The notes beneath the pieces are model-generated. The model was not told the origin of the DNA and searched no databases. It was given only the letters and a program-made list of their open reading frames with translations. From QHXM01 sp032160165 (GTDB taxonomy: Bacteria > Acidobacteriota > Blastocatellia > Pyrinomonadales > Pyrinomonadaceae), in NCBI GenBank assembly GCA_032160165.1, contig JAVHWA010000035.1, positions 72,292-136,291 on the forward strand: a DNA stretch of 64,000 nt. The letters run 5' to 3'. This document shows positions 17,289 through 25,959 of this stretch, one piece after another (the first letter of the stretch is position 1; every line of letters begins with the position of its first letter). Position numbers and translations under genes: made by a program.

Positions 17289-20200
17289 ATGATCGGCCAG
17301 ACCGTCTCTCATTATCGGATTATCGAGAAACTCGGCGAGGGTGGGATGGGCGTGGTCTATTCTGCTGAGGACACGCATCTGGGCCGGCACGTTGCAATCA
17401 AATTCCTCTCTGCGGCCACTTCAGACAGACATCACTTCAAGGCTCGTTTCCTGCGAGAGGCTCGCGCCGCCTCGATGCTGAGTCACCCTCACATCGCGAC
17501 GATTCACGATTACGGTGAGACAGTTGAGGGCTATCCCTTCATCGTCATGGAGCAGGTAAAGGGCCGAGCCTTGAACCAGGTGCTTCATGAGGGTGAGCTG
17601 ACCCTCGGTCGGGCAGTCGAGATTGTAGAGGACGTGGCATCGGCGCTGGGCGAAGCCCATCATCATGGCATTGTTCATCGCGACATCAAGCCTTCGAACG
17701 TTTTCCTCAACGAGCGTGGACAGGTAAAGGTTTTGGACTTTGGCCTGGCCAAGCAGTTGAACGAAGCGCCCATCTCCACTTCTCCAGATGCTCGCACGCT
17801 GCTTGCAACTCATACGCGCAGCGACATAGTGGTCGGTACTCCTCTTTACCTCTCCCCGGAACAGGCGAAGAGCGAGCCCGTGGATGGACGTTCTGATCTG
17901 TTCGCGGTGGGGACGCTGCTTTACGAGTGCATTACGGGACAGCCCGCTTTCTCCGGCGCCAGCGTTATCGAGATCGGCGCTCAGATCATCCACATCGAGC
18001 CTCCCGCTCCATCGACGATTAACCCGGACATACCGCCAGAGCTTGATCGTATTACGCTAAAGGCCATGGCGAAGAAACCGGACGATCGCTATCAGACTGC
18101 AAAGGAATTAATTGAAGACCTGCGCGCGGTCTACCCCGCAGTAAGCAACAATGCGCAACGGATCAAGCGGTTGGGAGACGATCCCCACCGAACAGGCGAG
18201 CCAAGCGGAACCCCTCGCTCTACCCGATCGAGCGCGCTGGTAACGCTTACCGATGGCCTGCGACGTCCACGAGTGTCGCTCGCCTTCGTGCTGCTGGCCG
18301 TTCTGTTCACCGGACTCGCTCTGTGGGCCGTGATTTACTGGCGGCGTCCTGGTCCACACATAGTTTCAAAAGATGCTCAAGGCTGGTACGACAAAGGGAT
18401 GGACGCATTGCGAGGCGGTGAGTACTACCAGGCGAGCAGGGCGCTCAACAAAGCAATCGAAATCGATGACAAGTATCCGATGGCGCACGCGCGCTATGCG
18501 GAGGCCTTAATGGAGATGGGGTACGCCGAGCAAGCCAAGGACGAGTTGCTTCAAGTTTCTTCGTTGGTTCCGGATCGAACAGTGCTTGCGCAGACTGATG
18601 CACTCTATCTGGACGCTATCAACGCCCTGGTCTCGAATGATTTTCCGCGCGCCATCAAAGCTTACGGTGAAATCGCAAAGCTCACGCCGAATGATGCGCA
18701 GGCATACGTAAATCTTGGCCGCGCCTACGAGAAGAACGAAGAGCTTCAGAAAGCGATTGAGAATTATGTTCAGGCCACGAACCGTGATCCGCAGGACGCC
18801 TTAGCTTATCTTCGCGTAGGGGCTCTCTACGGACGACAGCAGAACAAACCGTCGGCACTGTCATCTTTGGAAAAAGCGGAAGCCATCTACGAGCCTTCGA
18901 GCAACGTCGAGGGCCGGGCAAGTGTTCATTTCGAGCGGGGACAAGTGTTGATCAACTCCGGCGATCTGGAAGCGGCTGGAGCTGAGTTACAGCAGGCCCT
19001 CAATCTGTCGAGCGCCAGCGGAAACGACGCTCAACGAATCAGTGTCCTGCTGCAACTGAGTCGCCTCGCTTATACCCAGAGCGCAACCGGCAAGGCGGAA
19101 GAGTACGCGAACGAAGCCATCAACTTCGCCCAACAACGCGGGCTCAACGACCTGCTGACACTGGGACTTAAGAACCTCGGCTACACTTTTTTTGTAGACG
19201 GCGACTACGCGGCGGCCGAGAAGACCTATCTTCAGGGGCTGGACTTTGCCGCCAGGAACAAATCTCGATTACGCGAAGCTGAAATTCAGCAAAATCTGGG
19301 CCAACTCTACATCCAGCTATTGAGAACCGACGAAGGACTGGCTCTGGCGCAACAGGCGCTTGCGTTTTTCGAACAGGGCGGCTATCGCTCGAATGTTCAC
19401 GCTTGCCTGACAATCCTCGGACGCGGACATCGACGGAAGGGCGAATTCGAGGTTGCGCTTGACATGTTTCATAAGACGCTCGAACTTGCACGGCAATCAG
19501 GCTATCAGCCGCAAATAGCCTTCTCGCTTGGAGAGATTGGCACTGTTCTGGCCGAGCAGGAGCGATACCCAGAGGCTCTGGAGCAATACAATCAGAGCTA
19601 TGAGATCCATAAATCTCTGAACGATCGGCGCCGAATGTCGTATAACTTAATGAACCGCGGCAACGTCCTTTGGCGGCTGGGTCGTTACGATGAAGCGCGG
19701 GCTTCGCTTAGTCAGGCAGAAGATCTGGCGAAGCAGCCCGACACCAACGTCAAAGCGGTGCTTGCCGAGATTCCTCTATGCTATGCGCTCCTCGCGCTTA
19801 GTGAACGTCGGTTCAAGGACGCGCTGATCAAGGGCCGTGAAGCGCTCGACCTCGCCGGAACTCAATACGCAAGCGTTGCAGTTCAGGCCAAGTACACCCT
19901 GGGGCTTGCGCAGGCGCAATCCGGCGCGTCTCGCGAAGGAAAGCAGGCATGTCAGGAAGCGGTGGAAATGGCGACCCGTGCCGGCGATGCCACCCTGCTT
20001 TCGAGAGCCTTGCTGGCGCTCGCTGAAGCATCCCTGGAGAACAATGATGCTGACGGCGCTCTAACTAACGCACTCAAAGCGCAGGAGAGATTTAGCCGGG
20101 CCGGACAACTGGATTCAGCGTGGCAAGCTCTCGTCATCGCATCTCGCGCAAGCGCGCTTAAGAAGGACCGAGGCGGTTCGGGGGAACAACTCGCGCAAGC

Positions 20201-20327
20201 GAAGGAAGCGTTCTCAAGTTTCCGACAGCGGTGGGGTGCCGAGGGTTTCGACAGCTACCTCAGCCGGCCGGATATACAGTTTTCGCACAAGCAACTCGGC
20301 GAAGCCGTCCCAGACGCCGAGAAGTAA
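17289..20327 (+). CDS. Membrane Ser/Thr protein kinase with long TPR sensor region
   Basis: A 1012-residue PknB-type kinase. The kinase domain (about 8-285) has GEGGMG, Lys38 in VAIK, HRDIKPSN, DFG and LSPEQ. A linker and one TM segment (about 328-352) follow. The remaining about 650 residues are tetratricopeptide repeats, with many A-x-x-x-Y/L-x-x-A-I-E-I-D-P-like helices (for example the segments around 370-520 and 640-830). TPRs bind proteins, so an envelope-side interaction may control the kinase. AGAGGAAG lies upstream of the start. A micro-protein gene follows after 30 nt. Confidence 0.9.
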   Translation: MIGQTVSHYRIIEKLGEGGMGVVYSAEDTHLGRHVAIKFLSAATSDRHHFKARFLREARAASMLSHPHIATIHDYGETVEGYPFIVMEQVKGRALNQVLHEGELTLGRAVEIVEDVASALGEAHHHGIVHRDIKPSNVFLNERGQVKVLDFGLAKQLNEAPISTSPDARTLLATHTRSDIVVGTPLYLSPEQAKSEPVDGRSDLFAVGTLLYECITGQPAFSGASVIEIGAQIIHIEPPAPSTINPDIPPELDRITLKAMAKKPDDRYQTAKELIEDLRAVYPAVSNNAQRIKRLGDDPHRTGEPSGTPRSTRSSALVTLTDGLRRPRVSLAFVLLAVLFTGLALWAVIYWRRPGPHIVSKDAQGWYDKGMDALRGGEYYQASRALNKAIEIDDKYPMAHARYAEALMEMGYAEQAKDELLQVSSLVPDRTVLAQTDALYLDAINALVSNDFPRAIKAYGEIAKLTPNDAQAYVNLGRAYEKNEELQKAIENYVQATNRDPQDALAYLRVGALYGRQQNKPSALSSLEKAEAIYEPSSNVEGRASVHFERGQVLINSGDLEAAGAELQQALNLSSASGNDAQRISVLLQLSRLAYTQSATGKAEEYANEAINFAQQRGLNDLLTLGLKNLGYTFFVDGDYAAAEKTYLQGLDFAARNKSRLREAEIQQNLGQLYIQLLRTDEGLALAQQALAFFEQGGYRSNVHACLTILGRGHRRKGEFEVALDMFHKTLELARQSGYQPQIAFSLGEIGTVLAEQERYPEALEQYNQSYEIHKSLNDRRRMSYNLMNRGNVLWRLGRYDEARASLSQAEDLAKQPDTNVKAVLAEIPLCYALLALSERRFKDALIKGREALDLAGTQYASVAVQAKYTLGLAQAQSGASREGKQACQEAVEMATRAGDATLLSRALLALAEASLENNDADGALTNALKAQERFSRAGQLDSAWQALVIASRASALKKDRGGSGEQLAQAKEAFSSFRQRWGAEGFDSYLSRPDIQFSHKQLGEAVPDAEK

Positions 20328-20357
20328 AGACAGACAACCACAAAAGGAGATACTGAT

Positions 20358-20525
20358 ATGGCAAACGGAAATGCGGGCGACCCTGAAGTACCAGGAGTCC
20401 CCAATCAACCAAATTCCGCCAACGCCGGCGACCCCGAAGTGCCCGGCCAGGACAACGACACGATGGCATTCGCCGAACAGGAAGCTGTCGCGGGAGATCC
20501 GGAGATTCCCGGTAGCGCAGAGTAA
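20358..20525 (+). CDS. 55-residue micro-protein with three AGDPE(V/I)PG repeats
   Basis: A short frame with Shine-Dalgarno AAAAGGAGA 7 nt before its ATG, starting 30 nt after the TPR kinase. The peptide contains three copies of an eight-residue word: AGDPEVPG (around residues 6-13), AGDPEVPG (24-31) and AGDPEIPG (45-52). It is acidic, Cys-free and has no signal peptide. A strong hairpin follows. I know of no family with this motif. Regular repetition, a good ribosome-binding site and position argue that it is translated and tied to the kinase. Confidence 0.65.
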   Translation: MANGNAGDPEVPGVPNQPNSANAGDPEVPGQDNDTMAFAEQEAVAGDPEIPGSAE

Positions 20526-20550
20526 ATCGACAAATAGGTCGACAAAAACT

Positions 20551-20573
20551 GAGGCGCCACTCGGTGGCGCCTC
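20551..20573 (+). terminator. GC-rich hairpin after the kinase/micro-protein pair
   Basis: GAGGCGCCA is inverted as TGGCGCCTC (9-bp perfect stem, 5-nt loop CTCGG), 25 nt after the micro-protein stop. Downstream sequence is C/T-rich (CCTTGCCCCTTGG), not a clean T-tract. It is probably a transcript end, or an RNA-stabilising stem. Confidence 0.5.
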
Positions 20574-20764
20574 CCTTGCCCCTTGGTTGTTATTTCCGGC
20601 TCACGCACGGTGTAAAGTGCGAAAGCATCGAAAGCGTTTGGTCGGGTAGCATGGCGCGAATGATCCCTCATGGTCGTTCGCGCTGTGCTTAGTCTTTCAC
20701 GAAGTCAATTTCAGCATGCAGACCCGCGCGACTCTGGGGACCGCGGCGGTCTCATGGGCCCGCG

Positions 20765-21139
20765 CTAGATAACTGCGTTGGTATTTATCACTCGAAAGAT
20801 AGCCTTCCTCAAGCCGTCCAATTCAGGCTTCATCACACTTGCCTGAGCGCCACATTCGACAGCCGAACGGAGCCGCTCCGGCGTATCTCCTGAATAGAAG
20901 ATAATCGGCGTCCGCGGGTCAAACGCTCGGATCTGCCTGCAAAGCTCCGCGCCGGTTCCGTCAGGAAATATCGAGTCAAATACGAAGAGATCGAAAGAGC
21001 CGTTCTGAGCCAACGTCAATCCGAGAGCCAGGCTGGCTGCGGTCTCGACCTCGTAGTTGAATTGGGCCAACCAGAATTTGATCATGAAGCGAGTATCTTC
21101 GTGATCGTCGACGAACAGAATGCGGGGAATGTTCTGCAT
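20765..21139 (-). CDS. Stand-alone response regulator receiver protein
   Basis: A 124-residue CheY-like domain with no output domain. It has the acidic pair (VDDHED, residues 10-12), the phospho-acceptor Asp in FDSIFPDG, the Ser of YSGD (usually Thr/Ser) and the conserved Lys in MKPE. Shine-Dalgarno AGAGAGG precedes the ATG. It is divergently arranged from the Crp/Fnr gene with about 310 nt between them. No histidine kinase is next to it, so the phosphodonor is unknown. Confidence 0.85.
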   Translation of the reverse strand: MQNIPRILFVDDHEDTRFMIKFWLAQFNYEVETAASLALGLTLAQNGSFDLFVFDSIFPDGTGAELCRQIRAFDPRTPIIFYSGDTPERLRSAVECGAQASVMKPELDGLRKAIFRVINTNAVI

Positions 21140-21200
21140 CGCGAACCTCTCTTGTTGTAATGAGGAGGGGGAACCCGTTATTTGGGGTTACGGCCTGACC

Positions 21201-21236
21201 GCCATGAGCGGCTGCGATCAAGCACCAGCTCATGGC
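21201..21236. promoter_or_regulatory. Inverted repeat in the divergent receiver/Crp intergenic region
   Basis: GCCATGAGC (21201-21209) is inverted as GCTCATGGC (21228-21236) with an 18-nt loop. It is flanked by GAGGGGGAA on the left and TTCCCCCTT on the right, which extend the symmetry. It lies between two divergent regulatory genes (gap 21140-21450), so it could be an operator or an RNA hairpin. No protein is assigned to it. Confidence 0.4.
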
Positions 21237-21450
21237 GATCCGACTTCCCCCTTGATTCCCTTGTCTTGCGATGTATTAGCAAGGGGCGTAGACTGTTGTC
21301 TGTACGGTAGCTGACAGAGCAATATTTTATTTGTTGGCCTACTGGTTCTTTTGAGAATTCAACAATCGCCATCGGGACTTGCCTAACGACCACCTCCTTT
21401 TGCCGCCTGCTGTGTTTTCCACACGCGATCGCAAAAAGGAGGAGGACTTG

Positions 21451-22173
21451 ATGGAAGTCTCCACAAATCCACAGAGCCAAAACTCACTTCTCGCGGCCCT
21501 TTCCAATTCAGCATATCGAAGTTTGCTACCCAGTCTGACGGAAGTCTCTCTGCCTCATGGTGAGATCTTGTATGATCCGGGCGGACCCATCGACCACGTT
21601 TATTTTCCCCTCAATTCGCTGGTGTCTCTGGTCACCATTATGCAAACCGGTGCATCCGTCGAAGTCGGTTTGGTGGGCAGCGATGGCATGGTCGGTATAG
21701 CCGCGCTGATGGGTGAGCCGATATCTCTTGACCAGGTAATAGTGCAAATCGCGGACGGCGCCATGAAGGCGAAATTGTCCGTAATAAAGGATCTCTTCCT
21801 GCGTGGTGGGGAATTCCAGGACCTTCTGCTGCGCTACACTCGCGCACATCTTAGACAGGTGGCACAGACCGCGGCATGCAACGCGACACATTCAGTTGAA
21901 GAGCGTCTGGCGCGGTGGCTGCTTATGTGCAGAGAGCGTGTCCATTCTGAGCAGTTGGCGTTGACGCAGGAGTTTATCGCCGACATGCTGGGGACGAGAC
22001 GCGCCACGGTAAGCGCGGCCGCGAGCGCGTTACAAACTGAAGGGTTGATTCAGTACCATCGCGGTCACATTCGAATTGTCGATCAGAAGAGTCTTGAAGA
22101 GTTTGCCTGCGAATGCTATGAGGTAGTGAGGACGGAATTCGAGCGACTGCTCGGCCCTAATGCCCGCTCATAG
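21451..22173 (+). CDS. Crp/Fnr-family transcription regulator
   Basis: A 240-residue protein. The start at 21451 follows AGGAGGAGG at ideal spacing; an upstream in-frame start has none. The N-terminal half is a cNMP-binding-type beta barrel (residues 25-125) with an atypical pocket: the usual R-S-A-T signature of cAMP binders is not seen. The C-terminal winged helix (about 150-225) contains T-Q-E-F-I-A-D-M-L-G-T-R-R-A-T-V, the typical recognition helix. No cysteine cluster of FNR type is visible. The effector is unknown. Confidence 0.85.
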   Translation: MEVSTNPQSQNSLLAALSNSAYRSLLPSLTEVSLPHGEILYDPGGPIDHVYFPLNSLVSLVTIMQTGASVEVGLVGSDGMVGIAALMGEPISLDQVIVQIADGAMKAKLSVIKDLFLRGGEFQDLLLRYTRAHLRQVAQTAACNATHSVEERLARWLLMCRERVHSEQLALTQEFIADMLGTRRATVSAAASALQTEGLIQYHRGHIRIVDQKSLEEFACECYEVVRTEFERLLGPNARS

Positions 22174-22252
22174 TGCGATAACGACCCAAGTCTCGCCTTG
22201 CTGCGTAGCGATCACCACCGACATCCGGTTCTTACAAGCAACCAGCGGCTTT

Positions 22253-22528
22253 TTAAACCCGCCTGCGTGTCAGCAGCCCGATGATCGCTACGAAGATGGT
22301 GGCGCCGATGATCGACCACACAATAGGAAACCTGGTGTCGCCGATCTGGATGGTAAACAGCTCCGGCCAGCGAAGCCAACGCTGCAGCACCATTCCAAGT
22401 ATCGCGCCGATAAACCCGAGCGCGATCGAGACCAGACATCCGCCGCGAGAAAAGCCGCTAATCGCCTGTCCAAGCGCTCCGCATAATCCCGCAACCAAAA
22501 GTAGAATCAATAAATCAATCCAGGTCAT
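22253..22528 (-). CDS. GlsB/YeaQ/YmgE-family small membrane protein
   Basis: A 91-residue protein with three hydrophobic segments (about 3-22, 30-48 and 66-85) and glycine-rich pairs (G-x-x-G-G-C and G-F-I-G-A-I-L-G). This is the pattern of transglycosylase-associated YeaQ/YmgE membrane proteins, often stress-induced in other bacteria. The ATG at 22526-22528 has GGGGG upstream on the minus strand; the longer frame begins in repeat DNA and was rejected. Confidence 0.8.
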   Translation of the reverse strand: MTWIDLLILLLVAGLCGALGQAISGFSRGGCLVSIALGFIGAILGMVLQRWLRWPELFTIQIGDTRFPIVWSIIGATIFVAIIGLLTRRRV

Positions 22529-22543
22529 CGCAATACCCCCAGC

Positions 22544-22658
22544 GAGTTTTGAGTTGTGAGTTATGAGTTTTGAGTACCGTTGATGACGAGCGCTAATCAC
22601 AATAAAAAGTCGCCTTACAAGTCGCAACTCAAAACTTAAAACTCAGAACTCAAAACTC
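22544..22658. repeat. 7-nt-period repeats as inverted arms
   Basis: GAGTTTT, GAGTTGT, GAGTTAT, GAGTTTT run in register from 22544 to 22571. The complementary arm (AAAACTT, AAAACTC, AGAACTC, AAAACTC) runs from 22631 to 22658. The arms can pair as a long A/T-rich hairpin across 50 nt. They lie between the YeaQ start and the DUF1326 stop, which is 4 nt away. Confidence 0.85.
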
Positions 22659-22661
22659 TGA

Positions 22662-23555
22662 TTACTTCTGGCACGACTGTTCGCCGCTTCCATTTGCCAT
22701 GCGGTTCGCGTCTGCGCCGCAATTCCAGCGAACCGGGGCGCCGAAATCCATTGCATCCGTGTACTCGTAATCACCCTGATTGCTGTTTGTATCCTTCGTG
22801 TTGATTACGTCGCGCCCGATCTTTACCTTGTAGCTGCTGGTCTTCGCCTTGATCGCTTCACGGATTCGCCAGGTCGTATTGTTGCGCACGACGATAGGCG
22901 ATTCTTTATCGAGCCCCATCACATAGTCGGCGGAAAATTCGCCGATTCCCTCAACCTTCAAGTGGTTCTTCCTATTGTCGTATGATTGTTCGACCGCTGC
23001 GTAGCGCACGCTCTCGCCGATCTCTTTCGCTTTTGCTTCCGCCTCGTCAGGCGACGCGCGTTCGATGACACGCGCCATGATCAGGCGAAGTACTTCGCGC
23101 TGGCGCTCGTTTGCGCGCGCATCCATGAACATGTAACGGCCGCTGCGCAGATCAGCCGAGCCGAAATGCAAATCATCCAGCGCGACGTCTCCGTAGTTTC
23201 CCTTGCGAATGTGATAGGAGTAGAACGGATAGCAATAAGTATGCGGCGACGGACCCTGGCCGAAGTTACACGAGCAGGGAACTGAGCAGGTGCAGGCTTC
23301 TGTAAGCGCGCCCTCGATCTTCCACGATTTCGCGACGGTGTTTGAGGCGGGCTCGGCTTCGCCCGAAGGCTGAACTGCGGTCGCTAACTGGTTGCTAACC
23401 GCATTCGACCGCGCACTCCGCTGCCTTGCGATCAGATAGGCTGCTGCTCCCAGCAGGCATACGGCCAGGAGTATTGCGAGCAACACCATTCCCAAGCGTC
23501 TTCCCGAGGTGGCCTCAGATTGTGCGTCGTCCGCGTAAACTTCATTGGAACTCAT
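22662..23555 (-). CDS. Membrane-anchored DUF1326 protein
   Basis: A 297-residue protein: a cytoplasmic N-terminus, one TM segment (about 22-44), a linker, then a DUF1326 domain from about residue 76. The domain signature is present as W-K-I-E-G-x-L-T-E-A-C-T-C-S-V-P-C-S-C-N-F, with closely spaced cysteines that suggest metal or redox chemistry. Two more Cys lie near the C-terminus. The function of the family is not established. Anchoring it by an N-terminal TM is the notable point. Confidence 0.8.
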   Translation of the reverse strand: MSSNEVYADDAQSEATSGRRLGMVLLAILLAVCLLGAAAYLIARQRSARSNAVSNQLATAVQPSGEAEPASNTVAKSWKIEGALTEACTCSVPCSCNFGQGPSPHTYCYPFYSYHIRKGNYGDVALDDLHFGSADLRSGRYMFMDARANERQREVLRLIMARVIERASPDEAEAKAKEIGESVRYAAVEQSYDNRKNHLKVEGIGEFSADYVMGLDKESPIVVRNNTTWRIREAIKAKTSSYKVKIGRDVINTKDTNSNQGDYEYTDAMDFGAPVRWNCGADANRMANGSGEQSCQK

Positions 23556-23649
23556 TTGGCAAATAGTGTCTCGCGGAATGCCTTTGCGGGCAAGTGCCGG
23601 CGCAATGCTTAGTGAGTTGAATCAATGATCAAATTGATTCCGACCTTCG

Positions 23650-24966
23650 CTACTGTCCTAAATCGTTTCGAAAGACCTCGCCGCCTTTCATCACAAAGCG
23701 CACACGCTCAAGTTCAGTGACATCCTTCAAAGGATCGCCGGTGACTGCCACGATGTCAGCATACTTCCCCGGCTCTATCGCTCCCATGTCGCTTGGTCGT
23801 TCCAAAAGGTCTGCAGCCACGATGGTGGCCGATTGGATTGCCTGCATTGGCGTCATACCGTAGCGGACCATGTAGTTGAATTCTTTGGCGGCGTTCTCGG
23901 TCCACGCGAAACCGCCGGCATCCGTTCCGAAAGCGATCTTGACGCCTTTCTTAATTGCAATGCCGAAGGCCTTCGCCTCGAGATCACGCATAGTCAACCA
24001 GATCGGATTGCCGGCCGCGGCGCGACCTTCGGCCACGTAAACGCCGACGTAAATCGTAGGACACCAGTAGGTGCCCTGTCGGACCATGCGGTCCATCAAC
24101 TCTTCGTCCAGGCCGTATCCGTGCTCGATCGAATCGACGCCCACCTTGAGCGCGGCGTCTATGCCGTCGCGTCCCATGGCGTGCGCGGCAACCCGCCGGC
24201 CAAGACGATGGGCCTCATCTACCATCGCTTTCATCTCTTCATCGGTAAAGTTGACCCAGCTGTGGAGCACTCCGTCTTTCATGTAATAGCGACGATCAGC
24301 ATAAAACTTTATCCAGTCGGCGCCGTAACGAACCTGCTCTCGCACTGCTCGACGAATGTTGTCGGCGCCATCGACAATCTGTACACCCTCGGGCATCTTC
24401 AGTTCCCAGGAATAGCCCAGCAGCGGATACATGCCAGTGGCGGAGAAAGCGCGCGTCGAGACGAACATGCGCGGCCCGGGGATAACCCCGCGATTGATCG
24501 CCACCTTTACGTCAACGTCGGCGTACATCGCGCCTTCTGTCTCCAGATCTCGAAGTGCGGTGAAGCCGTTCATCAGGGCAATCTTCGCAGCGACTGTCGC
24601 GCGAATCGTGCGGTAAGGAATCGATTCCTTCAGCAACTGAACGTCGTAGTCCTCGGCCGTGATGTCGCCCTGTAGAAGGATATGCGTGTGACAATCGGAG
24701 AGGCCGGGTAAGACGGTGGCCTTCGATAGGTCAATCAGTCGGGCGGATGATGGCGCCTGTCGACGCATTGCCGTCCAGTCACCGACCGCTTTAATGCGGT
24801 CGTTCTCCACAAGCACCCCCTGGTCATTTACGACACGACCGGCGCGCGTGTCGATCAGCCGCCCGGCATGAATAAGATATGGCGTTGGAGTGCGTTTCTG
24901 CGGCCAGACGCTGGACGCGCAGACAGTAAACACCAGTAAAAGCAGGGAGAATAAGCGGACCTTCAT
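23650..24966 (-). CDS. Exported amidohydrolase (imidazolonepropionase-like)
   Basis: A 438-residue metal-dependent hydrolase. The start at 24966 is supported by AAGGAGA and by the signal peptide it reveals (about 1-22). Metal ligands: the HTH pair in D-C-H-T-H-I, a Lys in W-I-K-F-Y, His in A-A-H-A-M-G, His in S-I-E-H-G-Y and Asp in F-G-T-D-A-G-G. The order matches the amidohydrolase superfamily members that cleave dipeptides or cyclic amides. Substrate unknown; probably periplasmic. It is upstream of and divergent from the small secreted protein at 25171. Confidence 0.88.
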   Translation of the reverse strand: MKVRLFSLLLLVFTVCASSVWPQKRTPTPYLIHAGRLIDTRAGRVVNDQGVLVENDRIKAVGDWTAMRRQAPSSARLIDLSKATVLPGLSDCHTHILLQGDITAEDYDVQLLKESIPYRTIRATVAAKIALMNGFTALRDLETEGAMYADVDVKVAINRGVIPGPRMFVSTRAFSATGMYPLLGYSWELKMPEGVQIVDGADNIRRAVREQVRYGADWIKFYADRRYYMKDGVLHSWVNFTDEEMKAMVDEAHRLGRRVAAHAMGRDGIDAALKVGVDSIEHGYGLDEELMDRMVRQGTYWCPTIYVGVYVAEGRAAAGNPIWLTMRDLEAKAFGIAIKKGVKIAFGTDAGGFAWTENAAKEFNYMVRYGMTPMQAIQSATIVAADLLERPSDMGAIEPGKYADIVAVTGDPLKDVTELERVRFVMKGGEVFRNDLGQ

Positions 24967-25027
24967 TTGTTTCTCCTTGAGTTCGAAATGCAAGTTGTTA
25001 GTTTGTCTTGCCGGCCAAATTAAGCTC

Positions 25028-25055
25028 TTTCCATTTTCCCGAATGACTGTATAAT
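25028..25055 (+). promoter_or_regulatory. Predicted promoter for the secreted protein at 25171
   Basis: A perfect TATAAT (25050-25055) is preceded at 16 nt by TTTCCA (25028-25033), a weak -35. The predicted start, near 25062, leaves a leader of about 110 nt. Confidence 0.45.
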
Positions 25056-25170
25056 CGAACGTGGCCGGCAATACAACGGCCCGTCTCAACTGAGCACCAG
25101 ATCCGAGACCGCTAAGCCCCCGGTTAACTCAGCCTCATCACAACCATATTTCAGGAGTTCGAGGTAAGAA

Positions 25171-25569
25171 ATGCGTAAGATATTTGTCGCCACTCTGATT
25201 ATCGCAGCATCGTTCATTCCCTGCCTGGCGCAGAGCCAGGACGAGTCGTCAAAGAATGACGAGAATGTTCCGAACATGGGCCGCGCACCCTCACAGCCAA
25301 ATGGCATCGGACGTTTGGATCTTCGGATAGAAGACGAGAGCGGGAATCCTGTTTACAAGGCTTTCGCCAAGCTCGAGTCCAATCGTTCGGACGGCTTCTT
25401 CTGCGAGTCGTGGAATTATTCGAACGAGAAGGGCGTCGCCGTGCTTCCCCCGATTCATATGGGCACGCTGAAGCTGATCATAAAAATCAAAGGGTACGAG
25501 ACCCTAAAGATCGACGTCCCCATTGAGTCGCTGGCGTTGCCAGTCCATGTAACGCTTCACAAGAAGTGA
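25171..25569 (+). CDS. Small secreted protein with carboxypeptidase-regulatory-like fold
   Basis: A 132-residue protein: signal peptide (1-20, likely cut near LAQ-S), a short acidic linker, then a beta-sandwich-like domain. The domain shows L-D-L-R-I-E-D-E-S-G-N-P-V and later G-T-L-K-L-I-I-K-I-K-G-Y-E, as in CarboxypepD_reg/Cna-B-like repeats. Purine-rich ribosome-binding words (CAGGAG, GAGG) precede the ATG. The function is unknown; it is probably an envelope or secreted structural domain. Confidence 0.7.
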   Translation: MRKIFVATLIIAASFIPCLAQSQDESSKNDENVPNMGRAPSQPNGIGRLDLRIEDESGNPVYKAFAKLESNRSDGFFCESWNYSNEKGVAVLPPIHMGTLKLIIKIKGYETLKIDVPIESLALPVHVTLHKK

Positions 25570-25578
25570 GGTCCAGCC

Positions 25579-25848
25579 TCAACTGACCCGCACGCGACGT
25601 TCCTCGCCCTGCCAGATACCGCCAGGTTTCGCTCCCGAGTCCGGGCGTTCAACCAGCGCGATCAGTTCCGTAAGCGCGCTCTGAAGTCGGCGTGCCTGTT
25701 TCAACGTCAACAGCAGAGTTGGCGCTCTCTCACCATGACCTTCGAGCGTCAAGGCCAGCAATTCATCGGCAAAGATGGAGAGCCGTATGTGGCCATCTCC
25801 ATTGCGGCGACCCGTGCGGATATCTACCTCGTGCTCGATCAACGACAT
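25579..25848 (-). CDS. Small hypothetical protein
   Basis: An 89-residue soluble protein with AGGAG before its ATG, lying 9 nt from the stop of the convergent secreted-protein gene. It shows an L-x-L-T-L-E-G-H-G-E-R strand and an amphipathic helix (Q-A-R-R-L-Q-S-A-L-T-E-L). I do not recognise a family. Its 5' end borders the repeat at 25865. Confidence 0.6.
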   Translation of the reverse strand: MSLIEHEVDIRTGRRNGDGHIRLSIFADELLALTLEGHGERAPTLLLTLKQARRLQSALTELIALVERPDSGAKPGGIWQGEERRVRVS

Positions 25849-25864
25849 CGCGACTCCTGAGATC

Positions 25865-25959
25865 GGTGATAGGTGATAAGTGATAGGTGATAGGCAGACG
25901 ATGTTAACTCGTCATGTGCTATCTGTCACCTCCGGTGTGCCCTGTCACTTGTCACTGTC
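25865..25959. repeat. 7-nt-period repeats that also encode the transporter's stop
   Basis: GGTGATA, GGTGATA, AGTGATA, GGTGATA run in register at 25865-25892. The opposite arm has CCTGTCA, CTTGTCA words at about 25939-25952 plus a TGTCACC further in. The permease stop codon (TGA, 25945-25947 on the minus strand) and its last codons are formed by these words. Confidence 0.8.
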
